Assembly (NCBI GenBank): GCA_022701365.1
Contig: JAKUHH010000303.1
Span: forward strand, 340,127 to 404,126
Source: Mycocentrospora acerina
Taxonomy: Eukaryota; Ascomycota; Dothideomycetes; Pleosporales
Direction of reading: 5' to 3'
DNA length: 64,000 nt
Under the pieces are notes generated by a model. That model did no database searches. It was not told the origin of the DNA and was given only the letters and a program-made list of their open reading frames with translations. The translations under genes were made by a program, and so were the position numbers. Below are positions 12,501-23,901 of the stretch, one piece after another (position 1 is the first letter of the stretch; the number at the start of each line of letters is the position of its first letter).

Positions 12501-15075
12501 GATTCCTCAGAAAATCGCAGGTATGAGCTTCGACCGAGAGAAGAACATCTGGACTCGTCAGAAGGGTCCAGCGAAAGAGTACCTTCGCCCTCAGGAGGAT
12601 CATAGTGGCATAAACGATAGTGAGGAGGATCCATTTGGGAACATCCCCGATCTAAGCGTGGACGAGATAGAGGAGCAAGAGGTCAGGTCTGCATCACCTG
12701 TCCGCCCCCAGCCCAGTGCAGAGACAATCTTGGAAGAGGATGAACTTACTGAAGGACCACGGCCAGCCACACGGGAAGGCAAAGGAGTTCCGTTCAACGA
12801 TGTCAGTTCGGTTCCCTCCAAGGCATCCAACTTTGCATCTAGTTTCCCACAGACGGAGACACGAGCAACATCTTGGAGCACACAAGCCCCACGCAAGTTG
12901 AGCACTCATAAACAGCCGAAACCGCAGACCACATATGCGATTCCCGAGTCGGACGAAGATGATATCGAACACGAAATCAAATACTTTGAGGGTCGTAACG
13001 GTGTTGCTTCTGGTGTTCCTCGTAGTCGACTACGGGACATCACCATTTCCATTGCAGAGCGAGCAGTTCAAGGCTTGGACCAGCCGTCTGCAGGCACTAC
13101 GCAAGGGTATGGCCAGGCTGTACGGCCTCAGCCAAAGTCACACTTGAAAAGCTCAGCATGGAGCCACCTGAAAAGCGCGAGAGCGCAACCAGTCGCCAGA
13201 CCAAACCGAAGAACAACCTTCCATGGCGATGGCGACCTGTCGCTTCTTGAGGAACAGCCTCCAAAGAACTATCGCATGCAGGTCTCTATGAGTGTTTCTG
13301 CACCTGTTCTTAGCCATCGTGAGCAAGACACGCTACTTGCCATTCCGTCTTCTCCGATGAAGGGAGACGTTACCTTCATGCTCAGTGATCTACCAGATTT
13401 TACTCTCAATCAGGTTGACGAGCGTGAACTGCCAGATCGGGTAGTCATAAGGCACGACGGCACCAAATTCTCCAAAGCGCTCGAGGATCGCTACGCACAA
13501 GGTACTGCAGAGCTGGTGAAGGCATTACAAGATGCTGAACCAGATGAGCCTTACTGGGAAGATCTACGTCAAGTCAAGCTCGACAACAAGGGTCTCAACA
13601 CCTTGCACCGTCTCGATGAGCTATGCTATCAACTCGAAGAACTCAATGTGTCAAGCAACAATATAAATCACGTTGAGGGAATACCTTACACCGTGCGCCG
13701 TTTACAAGCAAACCACAATGCTCTCAATGGGCTCACCTCCTGGGCAAGTTTGGGAAACTTGCAGCATCTTGACATATCCGGAAATGACATTGACAGTCTG
13801 GATGGACTTGCTGAATTGATTCACCTTCGTGTGCTCAAAGTAGACAGTAATAAGATCGAGTCTCTTGATAGTATTCTGCACCTAGATGGGCTCATGGAGC
13901 TGAGTGCTGGGGAGAACCAGATCGAAAGCGTGGATTTTGCACGAGCTAGCTTGTGAGTATATTCTACTATACCAATCAATGATTGGTTGCTAATATGAAC
14001 TTCAGAAAATCTCTCACCGACTTGGATCTTAGGAAGAATCGTCTTCTTGAAGTTCGGAATCTGCACCGCCTGCCACAGCTCCAACATCTCAATCTTGGTA
14101 CGTAACGGAGAAAAGAGGCTACAAGCTAAATCAGGGCTAACTCACATAGATGACAACGAAATCGAAGAGTTCCCACTGCTTGATTTGCCTGCTGAGCGAT
14201 GCAGTTCTCTACGATCTATTCATTTGTGCAGGAATAGAACGACTTTACTTGATGTCGATCGGCACTTCCCCAGGCTTGAGTCTCTCTATGTCGATGGAAA
14301 CTCCCTGACGCATGTATCTGGTCTTGAACACCTTAGATACCTTCGCACCTTTTCGGCAAGGGAACAAATCCTGGAAAGCGATTCAGACGCAGAGACTTGC
14401 GTCAGCAATCTTGTCAGGAACTCTGATGTTCGCAATCTATACATCTCACTCAATCCAACGCGAGGCTTCGAAATCTCGCAGCATCTGCTGAATCTCCAGC
14501 GATTGGAGCTATCGTCTATGGGTCTGAAAGAACTCCCAGCCGATTTTGGACAGCTCACCCCAAACATCCGCTCTATCAACCTCAATTTCAACTCACTCAA
14601 AGATCTCAGACCACTTCTCAACATCAAGCGACTGAGCGAACTCCTGGTAGCCGGCAACAAACTCGAACGCCTGCGCGCAAATGCGCTGGTTCTGGGTAAA
14701 CTCGCAACGCTCTCCAAACTTGACTGGCGAGAGAATCCACTCACGATGCGCTTCTACGCTCCTGCATGTGAGAATCGTGTCATCTCACTCAGGCAGAAGC
14801 CCTCGGACGAGCAGTCCACGGACCGCTTTGTGCTTCCTATCGGAGATGCTGAGGCAGACGACCAACATCTCTTACGCTTAGACTACGAGACGCGTATTAG
14901 GCGTCGCGTTACTGAGATGATGCTCGCCAATCTCTGTAGGAATTTAAGAGAGCTAGATGGTCTGACATTTGACAAAGCGCGAGTGCTGGTCAAGGACGAC
15001 GTCTGGGAGCGGTTGCTCTTCCTCGGCGTTCTGCAGCGCAAGCAAACAGAAGTCGGGAGCGACGATACAGAGTGA
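9580..15075 (+). CDS. cdc11: Septation initiation network scaffold, CDC11/NUD1-type leucine-rich-repeat protein
   Basis: The model has exons 9580..13952, 14006..14097 and 14150..15075 with introns of 53 and 52 bp. Both joins keep the leucine-rich-repeat frame (ending LQHLNL then DDNEIEEFPLLD). The product is ~1796 aa. Residues 1-~1300 are disordered, Ser/Pro-rich and full of basic-Ser sites suited to kinase control. The last ~450 residues form a run of leucine-rich repeats of the LxxLxLxxNxI type (LEELNVSSNNI, LQHLDISGNDI, LRVLKVDSNKI). In Schizosaccharomyces pombe Cdc11 and Saccharomyces cerevisiae Nud1, proteins of this architecture sit on the spindle pole body and anchor the SIN/MEN kinase cascade that triggers septation. 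I recall the Aspergillus counterpart as SnaD. Assignment rests on architecture and the C-terminal LRR block. Confidence 0.85.
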
Positions 15076-15580
15076 TGGATGAAATGATGAAGCTACGAAG
15101 CCACGAAGCGATGAAGGATATATTTTAGCGGGGAATGGCGGCGCAAGGTTCTTGGCTTAAAACAGGAGTGGTTATCTTGTGTGCAGTTTCAATTGCCTGC
15201 AAGGTTCAGTTTGCGTTTGGTGTCCTGGGAGTTCCTTGTTATATTTGGTGAAGCATTGGGTATGGACATCTTTTAGCGCACACGTAGACTTTCGGTGGGG
15301 TTTAGGTTCAAACCTTTGTACGATATATCGAATTGTATTGGTAATGGATTGGCCGCATGAATTTCACGATGAATCTACATGTGAGATACTGGAAAGAATA
15401 TGAAACTGCAGTACAAAGGACTTGTTCTTGATTGTCGCGTCTCAACGTTGGAACAGTCTCCACGTGGGGAAGAAAGTCCGTGCACTGCATGCATATCAAG
15501 TAACCATCTCGTGACAATACTCCAACAAGAGCTCCCTTCGTAACGACATGAGCTCCATCTCTCTTAACCTCTAAAACACA
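15076..15580. other. Spacer: terminator of CDC11-type gene and promoter of UNC-45 gene
   Basis: 505 bp between two plus-strand genes. Nothing codes here. The last ~40 bases before the ATG are pyrimidine-rich (ATCTCTCTTAACCTCT), as is common in fungal leaders. No repeat or RNA gene is seen. Confidence 0.5.
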
Positions 15581-18037
15581 ATGTCAACTTCACCCGAGCA
15601 AGGACGGGCTCTGCATCTCGCGCAAAAAGCAAGCGAGAGTACCAAGGCCGGCGAATTGGCAAACGCCGCAAAGTACCTGCGTGAGGCGAGCTCCATTGCT
15701 CCCGACCTTCCGCAAATCAAAGAAGCATGGAAAAATCTGAGAGCCGAGGAAGACAAGAGCGAACTATTGACCATCTGTAAAATCTGGGTTAGGAGCAAAG
15801 ATGAACACGATGGAGAACGAGCATTAAAGACGTTGAGAGCGCAGGGCTTAAAGCCGAAAGAGGCGGAACAGGTCATGGAGATTTTATTCGAATTCAAAGG
15901 TGAAGACGATATGCTCGATCAGGTGACGGGCGAGTTGTTGCAAAGTCCCGGGGCGCAGACATGGCTCGCAAACGCAGTGCGAGAACAACCAACACGCATT
16001 TACTATGAACTCTTCGAGCGGGGAGACGATTCCATTGATGGGCTGCTCAAAGTCATGCTTAACAGGAATATCTGGCCAGACGATGAAGCATTCAAGAGTG
16101 GACACAGAGACATCTTTATGCTTAGCCTTGCGATGATGATGGAGGAAGCGCTGGATTATCCAGAACGCGCTATGAAAGGCATTGCACAGCTGCTTGCTCA
16201 CTATGCAGAACACCTCAAGGGTATTATCGATGCAGATAGTTTCGATGTTATTCTGACATCGCTCGACATCCGACTTCCGAATAGCCTGCGGAGTCAGGCC
16301 ACTATCGCGACCATCAAGCTATTCGAACTCGCCCCGGATACTGCGCAAGAGTTGATTTCAAAGTTCGTTACGCATCGCGCGAAGAAGGGGGAGGCGAATG
16401 ATCTGGTTATTGCGTTTTCGGCGGCAGCAGCAATATTCCCAGTCGCTGCTACGGCTGCTGCAGCGCTGTTCCTCACAGATGGGTTCGCTGCTCAACTCGT
16501 GCCTATGATCGAACGCAAGAAGTCTCTTAAGTTGGAGCAGGCCATCTTGGAGCTCATCAGTGCCGCATGTGTAGACAAGAATTGCCGAGACGCGATCAAC
16601 CAGAACTGCAGAGAGTGGCTCGAGGACCTGGTCGCTGACTGTCCAGACAAGAAGCGCGCGAACCTAGCAGCACTCGTTCTCGTCAAATTAGGCGAGGAAG
16701 TACCTTCCTCTGAGGGCCCTCAGATCTATACACCAGGAAAGGTTGATCGGAGTGATTTGATTGCAAGCTTCAAGTCTATGGTGATAGGAGGTGATGCTTC
16801 ATCAAAGCAAGACTCTGTGGAAGGGCTCGCATATGCCTCCCTTCAACCCAAAATCCGTGAGGATCTCTCAAAATCGCCAAAGTTTCTCAAGCGCCTGATC
16901 ACCACAATGAGTGATTCAACATCACCAGCGAACGTCCTCTTCGGCGGTCTCACAATCTTTGTAAACCTGACTACGTATCTACCCATCCAATCCGAAGAAG
17001 AGAAGCGCATGGCCCAGCTCAAAGCCTACGCCAACGTGCAGAAGCCAGTGGAACCTGATGAGTTACTCAACGACACATACGTCAGCACACGGTGCAAGCG
17101 CGTCCTCGACGCTGGTCTCGTGCCCCTCCTCATCCACATTTGCAAAAAAGGATCACCCTCCGTGCTCTCCCAAAGCAGCCAGATCCTACTTGCCTTGAGT
17201 AAAGAGCCAAAAAACCGCGGCACGTTGGCCCAACAAGGCGCCGTCAAACTCTTGATTCAGATCTACGACCACATCTCTGCAACCGCACAAAATTCCTCAA
17301 CAGGAACAACACCCTACCCGCCCACCGCCCTCCCCACAACCGCACAAGCCCTCTCCCGGCTTCTGATCAGCATCAACCCCTCACACGTATTCAACGCTGC
17401 ACTCCCCAGTCCCTCAGCTATCCGCCCCCTCTCTAGTCAGCTCTCCCGCACGGAAAGCTCCACATGGCAACTCAACGCCTTCGAGGCGCTCCTCGCACTT
17501 ACCAATCTTGCATCCCTAGACCGCCAAACACAAGACCAGATCATCCGACAGGCATTCGATCAAGTAGTCGATGAGCTTCTCCTAGGCGACAATACCATGG
17601 TTCGCAGAGCCGCCACAGAATTACTCTGCAACCTCATGGCTTCTCCACTTTGCATCGAGAGATTCGCAGACGGCTCTGCAAGAGCAAAACACAGAATGCA
17701 TCTCCTTCTCGCCATGACAGACGTCGAAGATGCACGCACACGATCTGCAGCGGGGGGTGCGCTGGCAATGCTCCTCTCTGTTGATCTGGCCGTGACGGAG
17801 TTTCTGAAGCAGGACAAGGGTGTCGAGTTCCTGCTTGGGCTGTGCCAGGATGAAGATGAGGATATCAGGCATAGAGGCGTGGTATGCTTGCGTAGCGTTG
17901 TAGATGTGGATGGAGGTGTGGCTGCGTTGAACAAGAAAGGCGCGGTGGGGACGCTGAAGGTTGTGCTCAAGGAGAGTCGTAGACAGGAGATTTTGGGGGT
18001 TGGAGTCGAGACGCTGAAGATTTTGCTGGGGCAGTAG
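15581..18037 (+). CDS. she4: UNC-45/She4/Cro1/Rng3 myosin chaperone
   Basis: A single exon of 818 aa starting at the first ATG after a CT-rich leader. The N-terminus (EQGRALHLAQKASESTKAGE) is a short TPR-like helical stretch. It is followed by long alpha-helical, armadillo-like repeats typical of the UNC-45/CRO1/She4 family. The C-terminal third carries repeats with the pattern LLxLxxEPKNRGTLAQQGAVKLL and AATELLCNLMASP. In yeasts and Podospora, proteins of this family fold and stabilise myosin motor domains, supporting actin-ring assembly, endocytosis and septation. Fungal members lack the full Hsp90-binding TPR domain found in animals, which fits the short N-terminus here. The gene follows a septation scaffold, but a functional pairing is only an inference. 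Confidence 0.88.
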   Translation: MSTSPEQGRALHLAQKASESTKAGELANAAKYLREASSIAPDLPQIKEAWKNLRAEEDKSELLTICKIWVRSKDEHDGERALKTLRAQGLKPKEAEQVMEILFEFKGEDDMLDQVTGELLQSPGAQTWLANAVREQPTRIYYELFERGDDSIDGLLKVMLNRNIWPDDEAFKSGHRDIFMLSLAMMMEEALDYPERAMKGIAQLLAHYAEHLKGIIDADSFDVILTSLDIRLPNSLRSQATIATIKLFELAPDTAQELISKFVTHRAKKGEANDLVIAFSAAAAIFPVAATAAAALFLTDGFAAQLVPMIERKKSLKLEQAILELISAACVDKNCRDAINQNCREWLEDLVADCPDKKRANLAALVLVKLGEEVPSSEGPQIYTPGKVDRSDLIASFKSMVIGGDASSKQDSVEGLAYASLQPKIREDLSKSPKFLKRLITTMSDSTSPANVLFGGLTIFVNLTTYLPIQSEEEKRMAQLKAYANVQKPVEPDELLNDTYVSTRCKRVLDAGLVPLLIHICKKGSPSVLSQSSQILLALSKEPKNRGTLAQQGAVKLLIQIYDHISATAQNSSTGTTPYPPTALPTTAQALSRLLISINPSHVFNAALPSPSAIRPLSSQLSRTESSTWQLNAFEALLALTNLASLDRQTQDQIIRQAFDQVVDELLLGDNTMVRRAATELLCNLMASPLCIERFADGSARAKHRMHLLLAMTDVEDARTRSAAGGALAMLLSVDLAVTEFLKQDKGVEFLLGLCQDEDEDIRHRGVVCLRSVVDVDGGVAALNKKGAVGTLKVVLKESRRQEILGVGVETLKILLGQ

Positions 18038-19660
18038 AACATGCGTGGGATAGGGCGGGAACATTGAGAAGGGGCAAGTTAGATTCTTTTCCTTGTAGGA
18101 CAATGTATTGGTATTAAAATTTATAAAAAACTGTAGAACGATGTCATGCTTTGTCGACGATGATGCTATCTCCCTTTTCCTCTCTCTCCTTTCTTCTATA
18201 GTATCCCTCCAAACCTCCTTATGATGCCTCCCCGCCTTCCCTAGCTGCTCCACAACATCTTGCAGCCTCCCCCTCATCCCCCTCCCCCCACCTCACCTGT
18301 CTACAAAACTTCTTCCCAACCCCATACCTCCCTCTGTCTTCTGACCCACTTACCCTTACACAGGCCAATAAACATCTTTCGATATTATAGGTTTGTATTG
18401 AGCAGTAGCAGAATACAGAGGGGGAACGTGTGGTGGCTATACGTTGTGAGAGCCGTGTGTTTATCAAGGTTTGTTTATCTCACTGAATACAGACTACAGA
18501 CGGGCTCAACGTTTTAAAGCTATCTTTGAAGTTTGATGTGCCGATGGTAATTGCAAGAAAATAACGTAGATGTATAGTTGGATGTCAGTGTTTTCCGCTC
18601 AAGATGTAACGACCAAGCCGTTATTCTTCTTTCTCCATTTTTCCAATACGTCAGGGTATTAAATAAATTGGGGCAATGACAATTGTTGGACTGTAAATAA
18701 GATGGTATGATCAATTATACTAAGAGACTTAAATACTGTTTAAAATTATAAGTTGTGTTATACTTTCTAACAAGATTATCCTTCGACTTCTGCGTTGGTA
18801 GAGTGCATCGCATAAATCCGTTGTGTTTTGCTTCTTGTGAAATGAACGGAACGTAATGAAAATGACTCTTAATCGCCTGTTGAATTATCATGGAAAACTT
18901 CGACCAGGGCCTACTGTCTTTCTGGAAACCGAGAAAATTGCTTTTGTAGTGATAAGATGTAAATTTCATCCCGATTTCGAGGTTGAGTAGATTCAAGCCT
19001 TTTATGTATAGTAGTAAGGAACCGCCGGTTAGATAGGCTACAATTCCTGTAGAGAAATTGTTCACTTCGCAGTTCATATTTTTGTGCACTAAATTAGATA
19101 CCCTTAGAGGAAGTTCGCAGGCCTGGTATTTGTCTGCTGACTAGCTAAGTAGTGCATGGATTGTTTGAACAAGGCAGCAAAATTATTTCCACATATCATT
19201 GCAGGTTGTACATTTAGACGTGATTAGAATCCCAGTGGCACATGAACACTATAAATAGGTCATGGATAAAATATAAAGTCCCCACTACGAGGTTGACACC
19301 TTCCAGAGGCAAAGTTTCCTGACTGCTATGAGGGTTGTGACTGTGTGTATGATATCGTAGATGAACTGGTTGAATATATCATGGCAGTGGCCAATATGAG
19401 AAAAGCTAGAGCAACGACTGACCTGCTAAAACAGATGCTAGTCGTAAATGATACCAATTTTTCTCAAGCACAAGAGAAGCAAATAAAGGTCAAAGTCAAA
19501 CAACTTAAACATCAACCGTTCCTGACGGGACTGGCTCAAACACCCAACCGTAGCTACCCCGCCAAACAGCGCAGCTTCACGTTCCAACGCGGGGCATTCC
19601 ACAGCACCAACGCGAACCACCAACTGCTCCCCGTACCAATCACTTGCACCCACCGCCAAA
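18038..19660. other. AT-richer spacer without a supported gene
   Basis: 1.6 kb after the UNC-45 gene. 18040-18500 carries C/T-rich 3' sequence. 18500-19340 is visibly AT-rich. A 124-codon minus-strand frame (18715-19089) and a 123-codon plus-strand frame (19345-19716) are open, but neither shows a domain. The second runs over the first exon and intron of TMA20 in another frame. The last ~300 bases presumably hold the TMA20 promoter. Confidence 0.5.
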
Positions 19661-20383
19661 ATGTTCAAGAAAGAGTACGCTCACCAATAATCCCAACTCA
19701 AATACTCACGCGCTAACCAACCCTCAGTATATCCTCGGGCGCAAAATCAAAGGTAAAATCCAGCGCCCAACGCGCCATCCGCAGCAAGATCATCGAGGAA
19801 TACCCCAAACTCGAGCCCTACATCGAAGACATACTGCCCAAAAAGGAGCAACTAGACCTCGTAAAACTGTACAACCACCCCCCTTCCTTACTCTTCTTCT
19901 CCTTCTTCTTCCCTCTCGAATCACCCACGACGAGGTGGCTGACAAAAAAACAACAACAGACCAGACCGCGTCTCGCTCTACACCCTCAACGGCACCCCAC
20001 TCTTCTTTCAACACATGGACGATGCCATCCTCCCGCACCTCACCCTCGTGCACAAATACCCCACCGCGTTCCACCGCCTGCGCATCGACCGCGGCGCAAT
20101 CCGCTTCGTGCTCTCGGGCGCGACGCTCATGGCCCCGGGGCTGACTTCGCCGGGGGGCCGCCTCCCGGGCGCAGACCTCTCAGACGAGGACAAGGAGGCG
20201 TATGGCGCAGAGGATCTCGCGCCGGGGACGGTCGTGGTGATTGAGGCCGAGGGCAAGGAGACGGCGTGTATGGTCGGTGTGTTGAAGATGGGGACCAAGG
20301 AGATGAAGGAGGCGAAGAAGGGGCAGGCGTGTGAGGCGGGGCATTATCTGGGTGATGGGCTTTGGGCATTGAATCTGGCGTGA
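19661..20383 (+). CDS. tma20: Translation machinery-associated protein TMA20 (MCT-1)
   Basis: The model has exons 19661..19674 (14 nt), 19728..19868 and 19960..20383, with introns of 53 and 91 bp. The product is 192 aa, close to the ~180 aa usual for MCT-1. The joined N-terminus reads MFKKDISSGAKSKVKSS, then AIRSKIIEEYPKLEP and DRVSLYTLNGTPLFF across the second splice. The C-terminal half is the PUA RNA-binding domain (from about residue 90: TAFHRLRIDRGAIRFVLSGA, then APGTVVVIEAEGKE). With TMA22/DENR the family recycles 40S subunits and supports re-initiation. The second intron has a pyrimidine-rich 5' half. The start is fixed by family conservation, because no long frame covers the first two exons. 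Confidence 0.93.
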
Positions 20384-20741
20384 AGAAGGAGAGAGGATGA
20401 GGTGGAGACGAGTCTGCGTTTTGTTTCGTTACTGCGAGGATGAGGAGAATGCTGCTTCATGTCGCCGCTTATGGCTGGCGTGGCGTGGCGGTGTGTATGG
20501 ATAAATGGCACAATGCAGATAATCCGAGTCTGGAGAAGGATTCTAGAGCCATTTATTTGGCCGGAAAGTTCCATAGAGAGGACATTGGGCAAGGATGGAA
20601 ATAAGCCGGGAGAACATGTGTTTGGGGGGGTTATTGGAAATAAACTTGGTATCATATGCCAGCCGTGAACCTTCCAACCAATGTACAAAATGCTATCTAC
20701 TTCTGCAAACGTACTTGGTCAGACCGTGTACATGATGAACT

Positions 20742-22033
20742 CTATTGAGGGGCTCCGCGGCCAGCTCCTCGGCCAGCTCCTCCAGCTCCTCCAGCTCCTC
20801 CAGCGCCGCCCATGAAGTTCCGTGCCCTATCGCATCATTAGCCAACGTCTCTCAAGTCTTCCAGATAGTACTCACATCTCAGCCAAGCTGGGGTCGTTCA
20901 TCAACTCCGACATGTTTGGCATACCGCCGCCAGCACCGCCAGCGCCTCCACCTCCACGTCCCATCGATTGAGCCATCTCTGCTATCCTAGGGTTGCTCAT
21001 GAGGTTGTTCAGTGCGTCTGGGTTGCTCATGAGGTTCTGTGCCATCTGCCTCATCATGGGGTTTTGCATGAGACCAGCCAAGTCTGGCATGCCGCCACCA
21101 CCTCCGCCTCCACCGCCTCCACCAAACATTCCTGCCAGTGCAGAGAGGTCAGGGGCACCGCCAGCTCCTCCTCCTCCTCCGCCACCGAACATGCCTGCCA
21201 ACGCGGAAAGATCAGGCATCCCTCCAGCGCCAGCGCCTGGCGCACCACGGGGAGCATCGGCGGCACCGACATCACCACCCTCCTCTTCAACGCGCTTCTT
21301 CGCCGTCTCGTAGCCCTTGCGCATGACATCCGAACCACCACCCTCGGCATCCATACCCGCCTTGTACGCCTCCATGGCACCCTTCGCATCACCAAGCACG
21401 TACTTTGCGAGACCGAGACGCGACCATGCCTTGGAGTAGTTGGGGTCAGCAGCGACTGCCATCTCCGCGTCCTCCTTTGCCAGCTCGTGCTTGCCCATGC
21501 CCGAGTGTGCGGCGGCGCGGTTGGAGAGGTAGATGGGGTTGAGCGGGACGACGTCGAGAGCAGCAGTGTAGTGCTTGACAGCACTGTCGTAGTCCTTCTT
21601 CTTCATCGCCTCGTTGCCCAGTCCCTTCAGGCGCTCTGCCTCCTCCTTGTTCGCGCCTCCAGGCCCCTTTGCCGAGGCCGAGGGCACCTGTGGCGTAGCG
21701 GGTCGTGCCTCTGAAGCGGAGGAGCTTCCCTCAGTCGAGGCTGTGCTCTTTCCCTTTAGCTTCTCGTAGACGTTGTAGATTGCAAGCAGGTTCTGGCCGC
21801 CGAGGGCATCTTTCACCGCCGCCTCGTCGGTGGTGTCGACCTTGAAAGCTTCGGATATGCAGTTCGCGGCGACTTCAAGCTGCTCGGCGTCGTCAGGCGC
21901 TACTGACCCATCCGTCTGTGATGTCTGGAGAAAGTCGAGAATCGCGAGCGCCAGGCGCTTCTTGGTCTGGTTGTTTGCCTGGCAAATGTTAGGAAGCCGT
22001 ATATGTATGCACGGCGGGGTAATCTCTCACCAT
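20742..22033 (-). CDS. sgt2: SGT2 small glutamine-rich TPR co-chaperone
   Basis: The model has exons 22033..22031 (ATG only), 21978..20876 and 20826..20742, with introns of 52 and 49 bp. The joined ends read M-ANNQTKKRLALAILDF and SLAEMARNFMGG. The product is ~396 aa. Domains in order: an N-terminal SGTA-type dimerisation domain (residues 1-~70, QTKKRLALAILDFLQ), three TPR motifs (~113-215, GNEAMKKKDYDSAVKHY onwards), a long Gly/Pro/Ala-rich linker, then NPM/NxxM-type helices (LMQNPMMRQMAQNLM, MSNPRIAEM). It ends in a Gly-Ala tail. In yeast, Sgt2 hands tail-anchored membrane proteins to Get4/Get5 and binds Hsp70/Hsp90 through its TPRs. The glycine linker is expanded, making the protein longer than yeast Sgt2 (346 aa). 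Confidence 0.92.
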
Positions 22034-22437
22034 AATGGCAATTGAAATCTTTGTTGTAGTGAACGGAGATGCGACAGTCACGGTACTTGCGCTGGCCGTC
22101 AAAAAAAAGTATGCAGAAACGGGATATGAGAAAGTAAAGTTGTTGGCAGGCGGCAGAATATCAATCAAGTTGGACTCGAAGCTTCCGTCAACCCAGACCA
22201 CCTGCGGGGCGCCTGCCACTGTGGGGCGAACCAACCGCCAAGTTTCACGTGGATCACATTCACGCGCTTGAAGCCGGCTCGAATCTCTGTAGTGCAGTAA
22301 TGATGGTGCTATAGATGAACTTTAGATGGTATAGATGCGCCGTCAAATGCTTCCATGGTACATATCTACTCTTACACTCCATGATAATAAAAACACAAGA
22401 TCGAAGGTGAGATGGTCATGGTCATGTCCAAGCGCGC
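22034..22437. other. Spacer: SGT2 upstream region and TIM54 3' end
   Basis: 404 bp between two minus-strand genes. It holds the SGT2 leader and promoter and the TIM54 terminator. Nothing else is seen. Confidence 0.5.
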
Positions 22438-23901
22438 TCAATCATCGCTCAGCCCCTCCCAGAGAGGCTTCTTCTTCTCCTGCGGCCACAGCGAGCTGAA
22501 CCACGACTGTTCTGTGTCGATGGCCACCCTGTTGGCACGTTCCTCCGCGTCGGCGTCCAAGGCAAACCTCCTCATACGCTCCGCAATGCGTGGGTCAAGG
22601 ACCATGTCGCTCAACCACACCTTCTCCTGTCCGTCTTCGTATTTTCGCTGCCTCGCAGTCTTGTGCCAACTCGCCTCTTCGTGAGCCAGTAATTGCTGTT
22701 GCTCCCACTGAGCGGCGTTGTTTCCGTCTTCCTCGCTGATCACAGAAGCCTCACCAGGGGCCTCAAAAGGTCGGTACAGACCCAGTACCGCTGCTGCTGT
22801 TTCGCGGCCAACTTCATCTGCAACCTTGCGCTTGTTCAGGTACCGGTACATGCGAATCGGGAAGTTCCAGAACCCCAGAAGATGCGGGAGAGGCACGACA
22901 GCGGCAGGCCCGAGAGCACGAGGGCAGTTCGGGGAAAGGGCAGAGTTCTCGTAGTCGGAGGTTGTATTGAACGGCGGTGGTTGTGTCTTCTTCTTGGGCT
23001 TAGCCTCCTCCTCCTTTGGCTTCTCAGCATCCTCCTTGATTTCCTCTGTCTTGGGGTTTTCGAAGACAGCAGTGGGAGAAGCGTCGTCGGTCGCTGCTAA
23101 TGTGGCAGCTTCAACAATTGGCTCGGCGGGCGAAGGAACGAGCTCGGGTGCCGTAGAAACCGGAATCTCAGCTGGCGTTTCTGCCGGAACTGGTGCATCC
23201 AACGGGCCTAACCAGCCCTCATGCATTCCTCTGACATACTCTTTCCAAGCATGCCTCCCAACGACAATATCCCCCGCTGGGCCATCCCACTCTCGCACTC
23301 CCGATCTTTGTCGTGTCGCCTCCAACAACTCCTCAATACCCTCCTCAATCTCCTCAGCACTCGGCTCTCCCCTCTTCTTCCTCAGCTTTCGTATCCGCTC
23401 CGCCAGCCCAGCCCTAACATCCCCCTCTCTCCGCCCCTCCACCGCATCCCAGTCCAGCGCAGCCGCCACCAAAATAGGCTTTATGTATTCGTGAAAGTGG
23501 TCGCGCGCAGGCACCAGCCCATCCGCCGGCGGCGCAGAAATAAACACCGAGAGCTTCCGCGGCAGCTGTTGTGTGTCCAGCTGCTCCTGCGCAATATGCT
23601 CCACCAGCTTCGACCATTTCTTCTGTATGCGCTTCTTCTCGCGACGGTCGTACATGACGGCAGCTGTCCACGATCCGGTAATGGACAGGAATATCATCCA
23701 GTTGCGTGACGGGAGTTTGAAGCGAATATTAGGTAGACCTAAGGGCATTATTTAGAAAAGCTGAGCACAAAATGGCGGCAAGAAAAAAAAATGGCGTAGC
23801 ATACCCATCATCTTCCACACTGGATTCGGAGGTCTTGGGGGCTTGCTGGGCCCTGCGGACGCACCGCCAGCCGGTGTGGCCTTTGCATCAGGTTCAGCCA
23901 T
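22438..23901 (-). CDS. tim54: Mitochondrial inner membrane translocase subunit TIM54
   Basis: The model has exons 23901..23805 and 23738..22438 with a 66 bp intron (GTATGC...CTTAG). The junction reads PVWKMMGLPNIRFKLPSRNW, which is strongly conserved in this family. The product is 465 aa. After a Pro/Ala-rich N-terminus there is one membrane span (NWMIFLSITGSWTAAVMY), then a charged helix (YDRREKKRIQKKW) and the globular domain expected in the intermembrane space. An Ala/Pro/Glu-rich insert lies in the middle, and the C-terminus ends KKKPLWEGLSDD. Yeast Tim54 is part of the TIM22 complex that inserts carrier proteins into the inner membrane. Its start is divergent from nothing nearby; the spacer on that side is 1 kb. 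Confidence 0.93.
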
